Source: Actinernus sp. WN-2022 (Eukaryota > Cnidaria > Anthozoa > Actiniaria > Actinernidae). From it: a stretch of DNA of 64,000 nucleotides. Of the stretch, positions 42,087 to 52,814 are shown one piece after another. Both the position numbers and the translations under genes were made by a program. The notes under the pieces were generated by a model that was not told the origin of the DNA, made no database searches, and was given only the letters and a program-made list of their open reading frames with translations. Numbering within the stretch: the first letter of the stretch is position 1; every line of letters starts with the position of its first letter. The stretch lies in contig JAOWCC010000936.1 of assembly GCA_030867875.1 (NCBI GenBank), forward strand, positions 74,929,032-74,993,031. Reading direction: 5' to 3'.

Positions 42087-45000
42087 TTAGTTATCAGTCG
42101 ACTCAAAAATGACATCTGTTAGGTTATCAAACTTGGCAATGTCATCGCAATCGTCCTCTTCATTCAAAGAAGAGGTGTCAGTGATTATGTCTGCTAGCTC
42201 TTGTGGCATCAGGTTGCCATCAGTCCACTTTAGGTCAAGTTCTCCGGCATCATTAATGTACCAACCACATCCATCAGGCCCAGGAATCGAGGGATTTGTC
42301 TCATCTGCTGTGTGCTGTGTGCTGCTAAGGTCTTGTCCGATGTCTTCGATGACGCCTTTCATATCAACCAGTCTTCGTTTGTCACCTACACCTGTGTCGA
42401 AGAGAATATGCTGCTGTATAGTTATTGTAGAACTCAGAAGAAGGACAAACACATCCGTATCTGCAGATCTGACAATAATTGTAGATTCATCAGGTGTCTC
42501 GGCGGCAGCTTGGTGGCAGTGCACAATTATCTTTGTATCTGCCTCTTCCTGAGAAGAACACAGCTCCGGAACATCCTCTGAGATGGTGTTTTTCCCATTT
42601 GAACTGGTCAAAACCACGCACCTTCCCTCGCAAACAACCATCACTTTTCGGCCATGTAGTCTAGGGGCATACTTGTCATTTGTCCACTCATCTAGAATGA
42701 ACTGAGAGTCGTCGCTTGTTCTCATTATTTGATAGGAACTTTTTCCACTCTCGTGGGAGTTTCGTCGAGCCTAGGCCTCCTTTAACCAGATGTGCTTTGG
42801 CTAACTCCCGGCGAGATCTTTCAACCCCCTTGATTGAGAGTGGATGGTAGGAGTCTGTCACGAATTGAACTCGATTAACTTTCGGGAGGCTATCGAAAAC
42901 GTGCTCAGCGAGTTCTCCAAACGTGCTTGGGATGGCCATGGGAGACTGAAGAACAGTATTCCCATCAATAATGTAGGTGATGTATCACTCGGTTGGCCTT
43001 GATGCCAAATGTGTTTTACCTTCCAGGAAGTGAAGAAGCTTGGAGTTCGGTTTTTATGGGGTTGCCATCAGAAGTAGCCAGTGCCCAAGGGACAGGTCCC
43101 AGTGGAAAAGTGAGCACACTCTCCAGGTTGATTTGGTACTGCAACGCTAATATAACAAGTTGCCCAAAGACATTTCTCTCTAGCTGCTGTGATCTGCCTC
43201 GTCTTCTTTGACTGGCCTGTTACTTTCACGGATTTTGTCAGACTTGCGAAAGTCTTCAGGTGTTGCTTCTTTGAGGGTCCTGAAGGGGGTCCTAAATCCC
43301 AGTTCCCAGCCCAATTTTGGTCCAAATCCCAGTCATCAAAGTGGGCTAATTCGAGTATTTGTGTCATCAAAGTGGGCTAATTCGAGTATTTGTGTCATCA
43401 AAGTGGGCTAATTCGAGTATTTGTGTGAAGTTATAGAGTCAGAGACTAGCAAGTCTCACAAAGAAGAGAAATCCCATTCCCATTTTCCAAAGTGTTTGTC
43501 CCATTCCCAGTGGTAAAATCCCAGTCCCAGTGCACGAATCCCATTTTCCCAGCCCAAAAAGAGGCAAATCCCAGCTCCCATTTTACCCTTCAGGACCCTC
43601 TTCTTTATTGGTGCATGGAAGCTGGTATTTTTTTAACAAGTCGCTGTTGCACAAACTCTCTACGGGCGTTCTCCCCAACCTCATCGGCTAGAAGTAGATC
43701 CTGTTCGACAACTTGTGGTGCGGGGACTCCAGAGGATATGCAATAAAGGACATATGTATCTTCAACTTCAAACGGATTGATGAAGTTAGAGAAACCCTGC
43801 ATGGTATTCAAGGTGTCTTCTTCACTTTTTGCTATTTGTGATAGCCTTAGTTCCTTGTGTGAAGTGAACTCCTGGCTGGAATCCATACCAGCAATCTCCT
43901 TGGATGCTTCAAGATAGCTTGCTCTAACATGTCGAGGCTTGCACCATCTGTAATATGCAGTGGAATTTCTGCTGAAGCCGATTATGCCACTATGGCATTT
44001 TGCATGACGATTGATTGTTTGTTCGATTGTAATATCTACTGCATTTCTGCATGACGGTACTTCTGATCTGTTAACACTAAATCCATTACTTTCAAGCAGT
44101 TCCTTCGCTCCGGGATGAGACTGTGGTAGGTTTAGGAGGATCACAAGGTACACTGAGGAGTATCTGGCATAGTTGTAATGATCATAGGTGAAAAACAAAC
44201 AACACATCTTTTGAAGACTCGCAAGATGTAGTTCTAAGTCATTCTGTTTCGTAGCTCGTTGAAAGAGAAGGTTAGCAAAACTTTATCCATATAGTTCATC
44301 CAGAACTTGGCAGTCTTACCGAGTTTCCCCTGTCGGACACCTTCTTTGAAGTCAGAGTAGAGATTCAACAATCTAACACAACTTTCATTTGCCATGACTT
44401 CATTCAAATGCTCTTTGCATGGGTCAATTGTAAGACAGTTTAGCACAGTCTTCATCGACGATATCCCCATGAACACGTTCAAACATCGTGGCAGAAGTCG
44501 TTCTAAAGCCTCTAGAATAATCTTGTGGACACGTAGCGCTCTATTGTAATGTTTCCCAGTCATCACCTGCTCTATGGAGCCACTTGCGCAGATTCCTGAC
44601 TCAACAAGGACGTCCTCAAAGCCACTTGATCTCATCTTTTTCCCTAGTGCTCCCATGTAGGAGCAGGTGAGGTGAAAGCTTCCCATTCTGACAATGATGT
44701 CTTGAAATAGATTGGATTTTGCCAGACAAGCGCATATCTTTTTTTGGCCACGGCTAGGTCGAATGTCACAATCGTATACCCCTGGTCAACTTCCATCGAC
44801 GCTTGCTGACTTAATTTAAGAGTATGCTGTACGGTTGCATTTTCTGTTACAGGCGCAAAGACAGGGGCCATATATTCAACAGTTGACTGCTGATACGACG
44901 AATCCATGCTTGATTCTGTCAGAGACACCCACCCAGCCCATGGTGGAACTATCTGGGCAGCGTGCTTAAGCAAAGCTGACCGGCATAGTACCCACAACGT

Positions 45001-46553
45001 GTCTGACGAATGTGCTATTGCCTCTGCTTGACTGTTACGTGTTTCCGCCTGAGAGATTTCAAGCTTTGGCTCAACTTTATCCTTAGCAAAACGTTTCGTT
45101 TTGCTGAACTGAGGGGTTCTGGTGTCATCCATAATCTGGTCACTCTCACTCTCTTCCTTGACCTCCTGTATAATTATTCCATGGGCGCAGTGAGTTGTCC
45201 CAGAACCAGAAGGCGTTTCCTCAGTCAAATCAAAATTGTCCCAGCACAGGTGGGTGACAATGTTTGCACCCGGTTTAATGGTTGATGGAATTATGCTATT
45301 CCTTTCATCAATAGCCTTACAGTGAGCTGTTTCCAGTTCTAGAACACTGGAGTAAGAGGCGCAATGTCCAAACCGATTGATGAGTGAGACTACTTCTGCG
45401 CTTCCTGTCAAATGCCTTAATGCCATTGCAAGAAGAAGATGTTTTGGCATTTTCCATTGGCCGTTAGTAACAGCGTAACAAATATCCTGGGAAAGTGACG
45501 ATGCCACTTGTTGTTTCTTCTCAGAGTCCTTCTTGACAGATACCAAATTACTGATAAATTCTTGCAAACATGCCGGTGGCTGTATTGCATTACTAGCAAG
45601 AAAGTATGAAGATGGGGGCCACGGCATTGCTCGAGATTCTACATGCGCACTTTGAATTGCTCTTCGAAGAATTAGAGCTGCTTCTTCCAGTCGTTTGGTG
45701 TCAGGTGCAGCTGTTTCAAATGCTACTTCCACCGTTTGGCCCTTTTTCAAGTCTGATGCATATACGAGTTCACTCCTGTAATTTGGTTGCCAAAATTGTA
45801 TTGCATCCCCAAAATGTTTAATCAACTTGGACTTAAGTTTGTCGGTTTTGTAGTTGGCATTGCATGGTAAAACGCAGGGTTGTTGTCAAGCATAAACTTC
45901 AGATAACGCTCTCGAAGCATGGACATTATATTCTCTCGACGTTCAGTCCTGTAATTATGGAATTGTTTATATGAAGGCAAAGGTGCTCAAATTCAGCCTT
46001 ATGGGCTGCCTCCATCTGATTCTGCCTTCCCCTTAGACACACTGTAATGATCACTAATTCTAGTATAGCTTTTCCGACATGAAGGGTGGCAGTGGGCTTC
46101 TCGTGCTACGAGATCAATGCCCTGGACCATAAATAACATAGCTTTATCTTTTTTCGTTTCTGCGGCTCTCTTTATTGACTGTTCAGCACTTTTGGTCACA
46201 CATTTGACTAGCTGCTCTTCTGTCCACTGTTCTGTTACCCGATTTCTATCACAAAAAATGCATCTATCTGCAGGGAGTAGAGGTATTCTAGTTGAATGAT
46301 CTGACATCCTACGCCTTTTTTCAGAACTAGAGCCAGACTGTGAATCTTGACATGGATTCTTTTGTTTTAGGAATCGGGCTACATTTGTGAAATTTTTGTA
46401 ACACCATCTGTGGTATCCATATTTGTTGGGACTAAAAGAATCAGGCAGATTTAAGCAAATGTGATCAAGCCGTTCATTCGCATTGACTTGGGATTGCCTA
46501 GCTTGAGCACTATCCTTGATTTTTTTAAACGAAGCCTTGGCCATTGTTGTCAA
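42087..46553 (-). pseudogene. Broken transposase of the large DNA transposon (XPG/PIN-like, Cys/His-rich N-terminus)
   Basis: Reading the minus strand from 46553: a Cys/His region (YGYHRWCYKNFTN, CIFCDRNR, DLVAREAHCHPSCRKSYTR). Next comes 45825-44644 (LIKHFGDAIQFWQPNYRSELVYAS-type start, then a Cys/Asp-rich middle), then 44686-44234 with GSFHLTCSYMGALGKKM and GKHYNRALRVHK, then 44207-43605 with RHAKCHSGIIGFSRNS and YYRWCKPRH. The C-terminal part 42725-42087 has SSQEEADTKIIVH and SADTDVFVLL, an acidic spacing like that of XPG/FEN1-type nucleases. Several frameshifts and stops, including near 45830-46000 and 42940-43250, plus a MITE in the middle, make it non-functional. Many near-identical families exist in cnidarian genomes. 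Confidence 0.7.
43252..43604. mobile_element. MITE nested in the transposase, with internal 31-bp repeats
   Basis: Inverted ends GAGGGTCCTGAAGGG (43258) and CCCTTCAGGACCCTC (43598) are flanked by TTCTTT on both sides. Inside, a 31-bp unit containing ATCAAAGTGGGCTAATTCGA occurs three times between 43336 and 43426, and AATCCCAGTCCCAGT-like text repeats. It splits the transposase reading frame. Confidence 0.75.
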
Positions 46554-46890
46554 AGCTGACTCGCTTTTGTTCTGGTGGCAGTGGATTACACAGTTACTGA
46601 TTTTAGACTTTTATTTTCCTTTACCTCCTTTTGTTTTTTAAGCCCGCCTTTGCCTTTCTTATCCTCCATGAAAAAATGTTTTTTTTTACTGATTCTGTCG
46701 GCTCTATAACGAATAGCAGTGAATGGTTTAAGAATCATAAAGTTATTTCCTGTATGAGATGATGAAAACTAGCAAAGCAAAATTATTTCAAAAGTAACAA
46801 AAAATGCAAACTGGTCACGGCAAACTATAAAATCGATAAAAGAAAAAGCTAACTTACAAACAGTCTATTAAATGCATAAATCAGCCGAGA

Positions 46891-48030
46891 ATGACCATAC
46901 ACGACTTTTGGAGCTCCGCAATTTTACTTGGTTTTACTCTACTAATCAGTCAAGAGGTTGCTGGTTTTCACTTCAAAATGGGAATGCATGTCTCTTCTAG
47001 CGTGGGATGTAGTTTTAAAGGTGGAAATCACAAACGTGATCGTGAAATACGAAAAATTGCTGAATCAACTTGGAACTCAGAAAGGCGGTTTATTCATCTT
47101 GGACGAGATATTTGCATACAACTCTACGAAATCGTCCCAAGAGACTCTGGTAATCAGCGCCTGTTCAGTGTATATCATGGCCCACTGGTTCCCTTGAATA
47201 ACACCGTGAAAACAAAGCCATATTGGACATTGCATAGTGTAAACTTGAGCATGACCTTGAGTCTTAAGTTGAGTTACTACCAACAGGTTAGCGTCTCCAC
47301 TAGTACGCACGGGACAAGTATTAACGATATCAGACCGAACAGCTGGCGTGACCAAGAAATAGCCGTTTTCTTTTTTCCCGTGCTGACAAAGAGACGTTAT
47401 GAGAACATTCGACGGAGAATTCGTTACCACCAAAGTCCCGTAGGTTACTATAACAACACAGTAGCCACACAGAAACTCCTTATGAGCGGCGACGTAGCCG
47501 AAAATCCTGGCCCACGCGATGAAAGTTCCAAGCCATCTAACAAACCGGGCAAAGCTGCTAAGTGCCCAGAGTGCACTCGGAGCGTCCAGTCCAACCACAA
47601 AATATATCTGTGTACCGTCTGTTATGATCTGTATCACGCTAAATGTACCAATCTTTACGCAGCCATCATAAAGTGTGTTCGGGCTAACGAACCTCAAGAA
47701 TGGATTTGTATGAAGTGTCAGCTTTCAGTCCTCCCGTTCTATCAGTGTACACAGCAAGAGATGATTGGTGCATTAGACCAGTCTATAGATAACTGGTCAG
47801 ATAACTGCTCAGACGAGGTTGGATTGGACGAACACCTTGACGCACTTACCTGCAGGCCCAATCAACTAAAGCTTATTCATCTTAACACCCAGAGCATAGT
47901 CTCTACCTTTGATGAGTTACTCGTTACCATAAAGGAGTATTCGTTTGATGTAGTAGCTATGAGTGAGACATGGCTGAAGGATAACCCACATCTATTACGC
48001 TATCCCTGGCTATTCCAATGTCTTTCGTAA
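46891..48030 (+). pseudogene. LINE polyprotein N-terminal part: signal-like segment, 2A motif, PHD, endonuclease start
   Basis: 379 residues. Residues 1-26 (SAILLGFTLLISQEVAGF) look like a signal peptide or anchor. LLMSGDVAENPGP at 47476-47514 fits the 2A ribosome-skipping signature D-V-x-x-N-P-G-P, though the usual E in D(V/I)E is A. After it comes a C4HC3 PHD finger (CPEC..CTVC..H..C..CMKC, about residues 230-280), which may bind chromatin or nucleic acid. The endonuclease begins LIHLNTQSIVSTFDEL and SETWL. The frame is lost near 47993-47996 and the ORF ends at 48030, so the native protein continued into the next segment. Confidence 0.8.
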
Positions 48031-50686
48031 CAGAGATAATATCCGTGGGGGTGGTGTTGGAGTATATGTAAGGGACTCTATTACATTCAAACGAAGAACT
48101 GACATTGAGAGCATTGAGCCCGATTTAGAACATATTTGGCTAGAATTACCCGGACGTAACCGTCACAGTAGGATGTTACTTGGTGTGATGTACCGTTCAG
48201 AGCGAATGCAAGACTACCAGACTTGGATCAACAAGTCTGAGAATCTATTCAGTCAGCTGAACACCCTTTGGGACGGTCTACTTGTTGTAACGGGAGACAT
48301 GAACGTCGACTTACTAAAACCAGAGTCAACTAAAGTGAAACAGTATACCGACATGCTGGAGTCTCTCAATCTACACCAGCACGTGCGGTATCCGACACGT
48401 GTCACGCCCACCTCAAAGACGCTGATTGACCACATTATCAGCAACACTCCCAACCGCATCACCTATTGTAACGTCCTACCATGCCCTACCATCAGCGATC
48501 ACGATGCACCATACGCCTGTATCAACGTTAGAGTCAGTCGGTTTCAACCTCGTTTTAAGATCTTGCGTAACGAAAGATCGTTTGATGGAAAGGCTTTTAT
48601 TGAGGACTTCTCTATGCTACCGCTTAATCTTGTGTACAGTACTGATGACCTGGACGAAAAACTTGAAATCTTCACGTCGATGTTTAAGTCATGCCTGGAG
48701 AGACATGCCCCACTGCGCAGGATCAAAGTCACTCGTCCACCCGCACCGTGGCTTAACAGTGATGATATTCGCCAGTTGCAGAAAGAACGTAATGAGCTTA
48801 GACATCTTGCTCACAAAACAAAATTGGACTGTGTGTGGAATAAATTTCGCGAAGTGCGCAACAAGATAAGAACAAAGATCAAGAATGTAAAGCGGTGTTT
48901 CTATCAGAAAGCGCTCAGCCTGTCTTCCAATCAGCCCAAGAAGCTATGGCAAACAATTCATCGCCTACTCCATCCTAACCCTCAACCCATCAAAGCTGAT
49001 GCGAATGTACTCAATAAGCACTTTAGCTCCACCTCGGAGCGCCTGGTAGGCTCTACACCTTTGTCTCCAGATAACTTACAGTGCCTGATAAACTCGCAGT
49101 TAGCCAGCAATTACTCTTCGGGTGCATTTAACTTGCGTCCCGTCACTTATAATGAGGTATTAAAACAGTTGACGACAATGAGATCTGACTGTTCGACTGG
49201 AGTCGATCAAATACCTGTGAAGTATTTGAAGCTTGTGGCTGACCAGATCGCCTCACCGCTTACTCATATTATCAATGGTTTCATTTCGCGCTCAACCTTC
49301 CCTGCGGCCTGGAAGATTGCCCGTATATCACCAATACCAAAGGTCGTTGCTCCAACTGAAGCCGACCATTACAGACCCATAGCTATACTTCCGGCCCTCT
49401 CCAAGGTCTACGAAAGACTTGTTCTTAACCAGTTGCTCGTATACATTGATCAGCATAACGTTTTGCAGAATACCATTACTGGATACCGCAAAGGACACTC
49501 TACTACTACAGTCCTATTGCGAATAAGGGACGACATCATCAAGGCGATGAAGAAAAGCGAAGTTACTTTGATTGCTTTTGCTGACTTCTCCAAGGCTTTC
49601 GACACCGTCGATTACTCTGTGGTGTTGAAAAAACTCCACGCTGTTGGCTTCTCAAGCGCATCTCTAACCTGGGTCCTAAGTTACCTAACGTCTCGACAGC
49701 AGTTCGTCCAAATCCACGACAGACAGTCCGAGCTAGTGGACGTGCACTTTGGAGTCCCGCAAGGCTCCATTTTGGGCCCTGTTCTCTTTAACTTATGTGT
49801 TAACGATTTACAGGGGAGCTTTGCGTGTGCATGCTTTCAGTATGCTGATAATACGACGATGTACAACCATTGCAACCCAAAAGATCTCAGTTCTGGCGTT
49901 CAGGAGATGAACAGCACTATAACAGCCTTGGAGCAATGGGTCACTGACTCGAATCTGCTACTAAACGAAAATAAGACCAAGCAGATGTTAGTAACTACAC
50001 AGCAAATGTCAAGAATACACGAATTAGGCAAGACTATACCAACTCTCACTGTTAAGAGTAACACCCTAGAAAGGGTTAGAACATTCAGGCTCTTAGGAAC
50101 CAGGCTAAATGAACACCTCAAGTGGTCAGACCAAGTGAAGGAACTAGTCTCGTCGTGTTATGGCGTCCTATCAACTCTCCGCAGAATAAAGAACATGACT
50201 CCGCAACACATAAAGAAGCAGTTGGTAGAATCTCTTGTGTTATCTAAACTAGGTTTCAATGATATTGTCTGCTATCCTCTGCCTGTCTACCTACAGAAAA
50301 AAGTTCAACGCGTGCAAAATTCCGCTGCAAGCTTTGTAACAAATCGATATTCCACTGAGGTGGACGTGTTAAAGTTAGGTTGGCTCCCTACTTTAGAGAG
50401 ATCCCAATTCAACCTACTTAAAAGCGTTTTTCAAGCCATGCATAATCCTTCGTGGCCTGAATATTTACCTTTAAAAAGGCATGAACCAGCAAGGCGTTTA
50501 CGTTCTAGTATCGCTCCTCTAATAACTATTCCCCTGATTAAGGGAACTTTCCAGGACTCTGCAGCGAGTTTGTTTAATGAAATGCCCGCAAATATAAGGT
50601 CCTCTAGAGATAGACATCATTTTCATCGGCAGGTCAAACTCTTTTTAATGAACAGGGCAAAAGAGAGAATTTCTCTGCGCCAATAG
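47996..50686 (+). pseudogene. LINE endonuclease and reverse transcriptase, catalytic site altered
   Basis: The frame opens at about 47996 with the endonuclease middle (RGGGVGVYVRDS), then GDMNVDLL and ISDHDAPYA (catalytic Asp and His). Next is a linker, then RT: YRPIAILPALSKVYERL, IAFADFSKAFDTVD (first catalytic Asp intact), GVPQGSILGP, and the catalytic box reads YADN instead of YADD. The last Asp of the box is Asn, expected to abolish polymerisation. The C-terminal tail ends FLMNRAKERISLRQ. The methionine at 48173 is internal, not a native start. Confidence 0.85.
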
Positions 50687-51454
50687 TTAATGGGCGATAG
50701 TTTAATGTATTAATTACATTAACTGTCAACCATTATATAGTTAACATAGTTTATATTATTGTTTTTTTATGTCCATATAGTTGATGTAAATAGTTTACTT
50801 ACTTAATTTCTATCTTTACCATTAGTTTTCCTTTCACGGATGTATAGCTACTTTGTAGATAGGCTGTGAATAAACCATTATTATTATTATTATTATAACA
50901 CTTATAAGACACAAATATAAAGTTTTAAAATGCATGTTATCTGCAAATTGTAGTAGATTTTGCTTTTAATAACTATTAGCAATGCAAAACTATTTCGAAA
51001 ACAGCAAAAAATGCAAAGGTCACAGCAAACTCACCTCATAAGCATTTTCAAGATGGCGGACTTGGGCTAGTAAGCTCACAAAATATCATAGGATGTTAAA
51101 TTTCTGGGACATTCGTTTTTTTTCTCACAATGAAAAGTCCGAATAATCTTCATTGATCATAATCTTGCCCAAATCTATGCAAATCATAATAAAAAGCCCA
51201 GTGCTTTAAGCAATTGCATGTTCGTCGAAGTCTCGGAACATTTTATGACAGTTATGACATGCGCAGTGGCGACATCAGGCGTGAGATTTGACAACAGTTT
51301 TGCATCACTTGATCTACCTCTAGTTGTGGTAAGCATTCAAACGAACTTTCGTTTATCTATCATCATATTTTCATTTACGAATCTTTTTTCTTGAAAAAGT
51401 TGAATTGGGTACCCTGTGGTTTTTGGGGTCAAGGAAACAATGCTGCCGTACGGC

Positions 51455-51658
51455 CACACCTAGACTTTCTCAAAGTCACTTAAAACGAGATTTTCATTTC
51501 CCACATTCGCTTCTCTTAAAACGAGATTTTCACTTCTCTGGTTGATTTTCACTTTTTTTCACTTCTCTCGCTCGCTTCCGCTCGCGCTTCGCGCTCATTC
51601 TCAGAGGAATGAGACAACTGAAAAGAGGTCGACTTGTAGCAAGTCTAGGCCACACCCA
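51455..51658. mobile_element. MITE with TAGACTT ends nested in the transposon right arm
   Basis: It interrupts the right inverted arm. CTAGACTTTCTCAAAGTC at the left and GACTTGTAGCAAGTCTAG at the right are flanked by GCCACAC on both sides (7-8 bp repeat, hAT-like). The interior repeats AAAACGAGATTTTCA. The same family is at 31375-31530. Confidence 0.75.
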
Positions 51659-52261
51659 GATTCTGATCAAATTTTGGAATACCCTAGGGCTAAGCTTTCA
51701 AACGGTACATGTCTCACAAAATCCACAAGGGGGGGGGGGGGGTTCCATTCCCTGGCCCATGGACTAAACAGTCTACCGTGTAGCACTTCGTTTTCCCTGC
51801 CTGATATTGTTCTGTGGTGCCATTTTTCTGTTCTCCTAAAAGAGTGTTTCTTCTTGAAATTAAACTGGAAGCAACACTATATCGAGCATCGGTAAAATGT
51901 ATAGCTTTCTCTGTAACCTGCTAGCGGCTCTTTATATGGGTGTTTTTTTGCTAATTTGTTTTCGGATTGGGCTACATGTGGCGCGCGGTCCGCGTATAAC
52001 CGGATGACATGTGTCTAAAAATGACAAATATACGGCCATCTACAAAGTCAATAGGTTATGAACCAAGTCCGGTTATAATTTAAAACCACAGTGTGTTTAG
52101 TTTAGATTGCAATTGAGAGTAGTTTTTCACTTTGCCTTATTGTACGGTAGTATCATATTTATTATAATAATTATTTAAGTTCATTATAATTGGTTGTAAC
52201 ATATCAAACCCCCGCAGAGGTTCACGGTTGGTTGTGGGCCTTTAACAAATATTATTAGTTA

Positions 52262-52651
52262 CCGTAACGCCACACCGCGGCAAAACGGTATGCTCCGCTG
52301 GCCAAAATAACGAAGGCTCTGCTCTCAAATACAAATTACCGAGGGTTTCAACTTTTTTAGTAAATAATTTTATAACTTAGTAAACTCACAATTAATTACA
52401 AATTACGAAAACTTCAACCTGTTAAAGTCTTAGGCTTAGCTTTTAAGTAGTTTTTAAGTAGCTTTTAAGTAGTTTTCTTAGTTTTTGACAAAACAGTTCA
52501 CAAATGAATGCTTTTAAGCAGAAACGTTAAAATCACGGCATGTGCCTGTTGTTTCATTTCAGTTTTCGCGGGAAACTGGGGGCGGCCGCGCGCGGACAAG
52601 AAATAGCAAATACGCATGCGCGTGACGTTTTACCGCGGTGTGCCGTAACGC
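52262..52651. mobile_element. Mutator-like MITE, copy 4 (9-bp TSD)
   Basis: The element 52271-52642 has termini CACACCGCGGCAAAACG / inverse. It is flanked by the 9-bp direct repeat CCGTAACGC (52262-52270, 52643-52651). Almost the same sequence as 32934-33283, with an extra TTTTAAGTAG triplication inside. It lies about 160 bp upstream of the TRIM71-like start codon. Confidence 0.9.
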
Positions 52652-52814
52652 AAGCAACGGATGTCACGTCATGGCAATGCATACAGTTACACATGGCAAA
52701 ACATGATAATATATGTATACAATAGTTAAACATGGTAATAACGTAGTAAATAGCTATACCACCTTAGGACATTGAAGTATGTTTAGATGAAGTAATACTC
52801 CACGTCGACAAGTC

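Larger units (their letters stand above)
46880..50897 (+). mobile_element. CR1-like non-LTR retrotransposon with 2A-like motif
   Basis: A near full-length LINE nested in the larger DNA transposon. ORF segment 46891-48030 carries a hydrophobic N-terminus, a 2A-like motif, a PHD finger and the start of an APE endonuclease. The frame continues, shifted, from about 47996 to 50686 with the rest of the endonuclease and the reverse transcriptase. The 3' end is AATAAACC followed by (ATT)n at about 50875-50897. Confidence 0.9.
46770..51030. repeat. Diverged 55-bp direct repeat flanking the inserted LINE
   Basis: AGCAAAGCAAAATTATTTCA.. with GGTCACGGCAAACT (46774-46828) resembles AGCAATGCAAAACTATTTCG.. 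with GGTCACAGCAAACTC (50978-51032). The copies are too diverged for a target duplication of the LINE. They are probably part of the host transposon. Coordinates give the span of the pair. Confidence 0.5.
41530..51772 (-). mobile_element. Large decayed DNA transposon with inverted ends (tentatively Academ)
   Basis: A left arm at about 41533-41820 is the inverse of a right arm at about 51255-51768. They share CCATGGGCCAGGGAATG, TGAGACCTGTACCGTTTGAA, ACAGGGTACCCAATTC, TTCAAGAAAAAAGATT and GCCTGATGTCGCCACTGCGC. Between them lies a broken minus-strand transposase (42087-46553), plus three later insertions: a LINE (about 46880-50897), a MITE (43252-43598) and another MITE (51455-51658). Candidate flanks contain ACTA on both sides, but the exact ends are uncertain. 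The superfamily name rests on recalled similarity of the protein to Academ (XPG-like) transposases. Confidence 0.65.

Noticed and set aside
42109..42552. 147-codon plus-strand frame
   Set aside because: Antisense of the transposase C-terminal part, which has recognisable family motifs.
47077..47697. 206-codon minus-strand frame
   Set aside because: Antisense shadow of the LINE ORF, which shows recognisable PHD and 2A motifs on the + strand.
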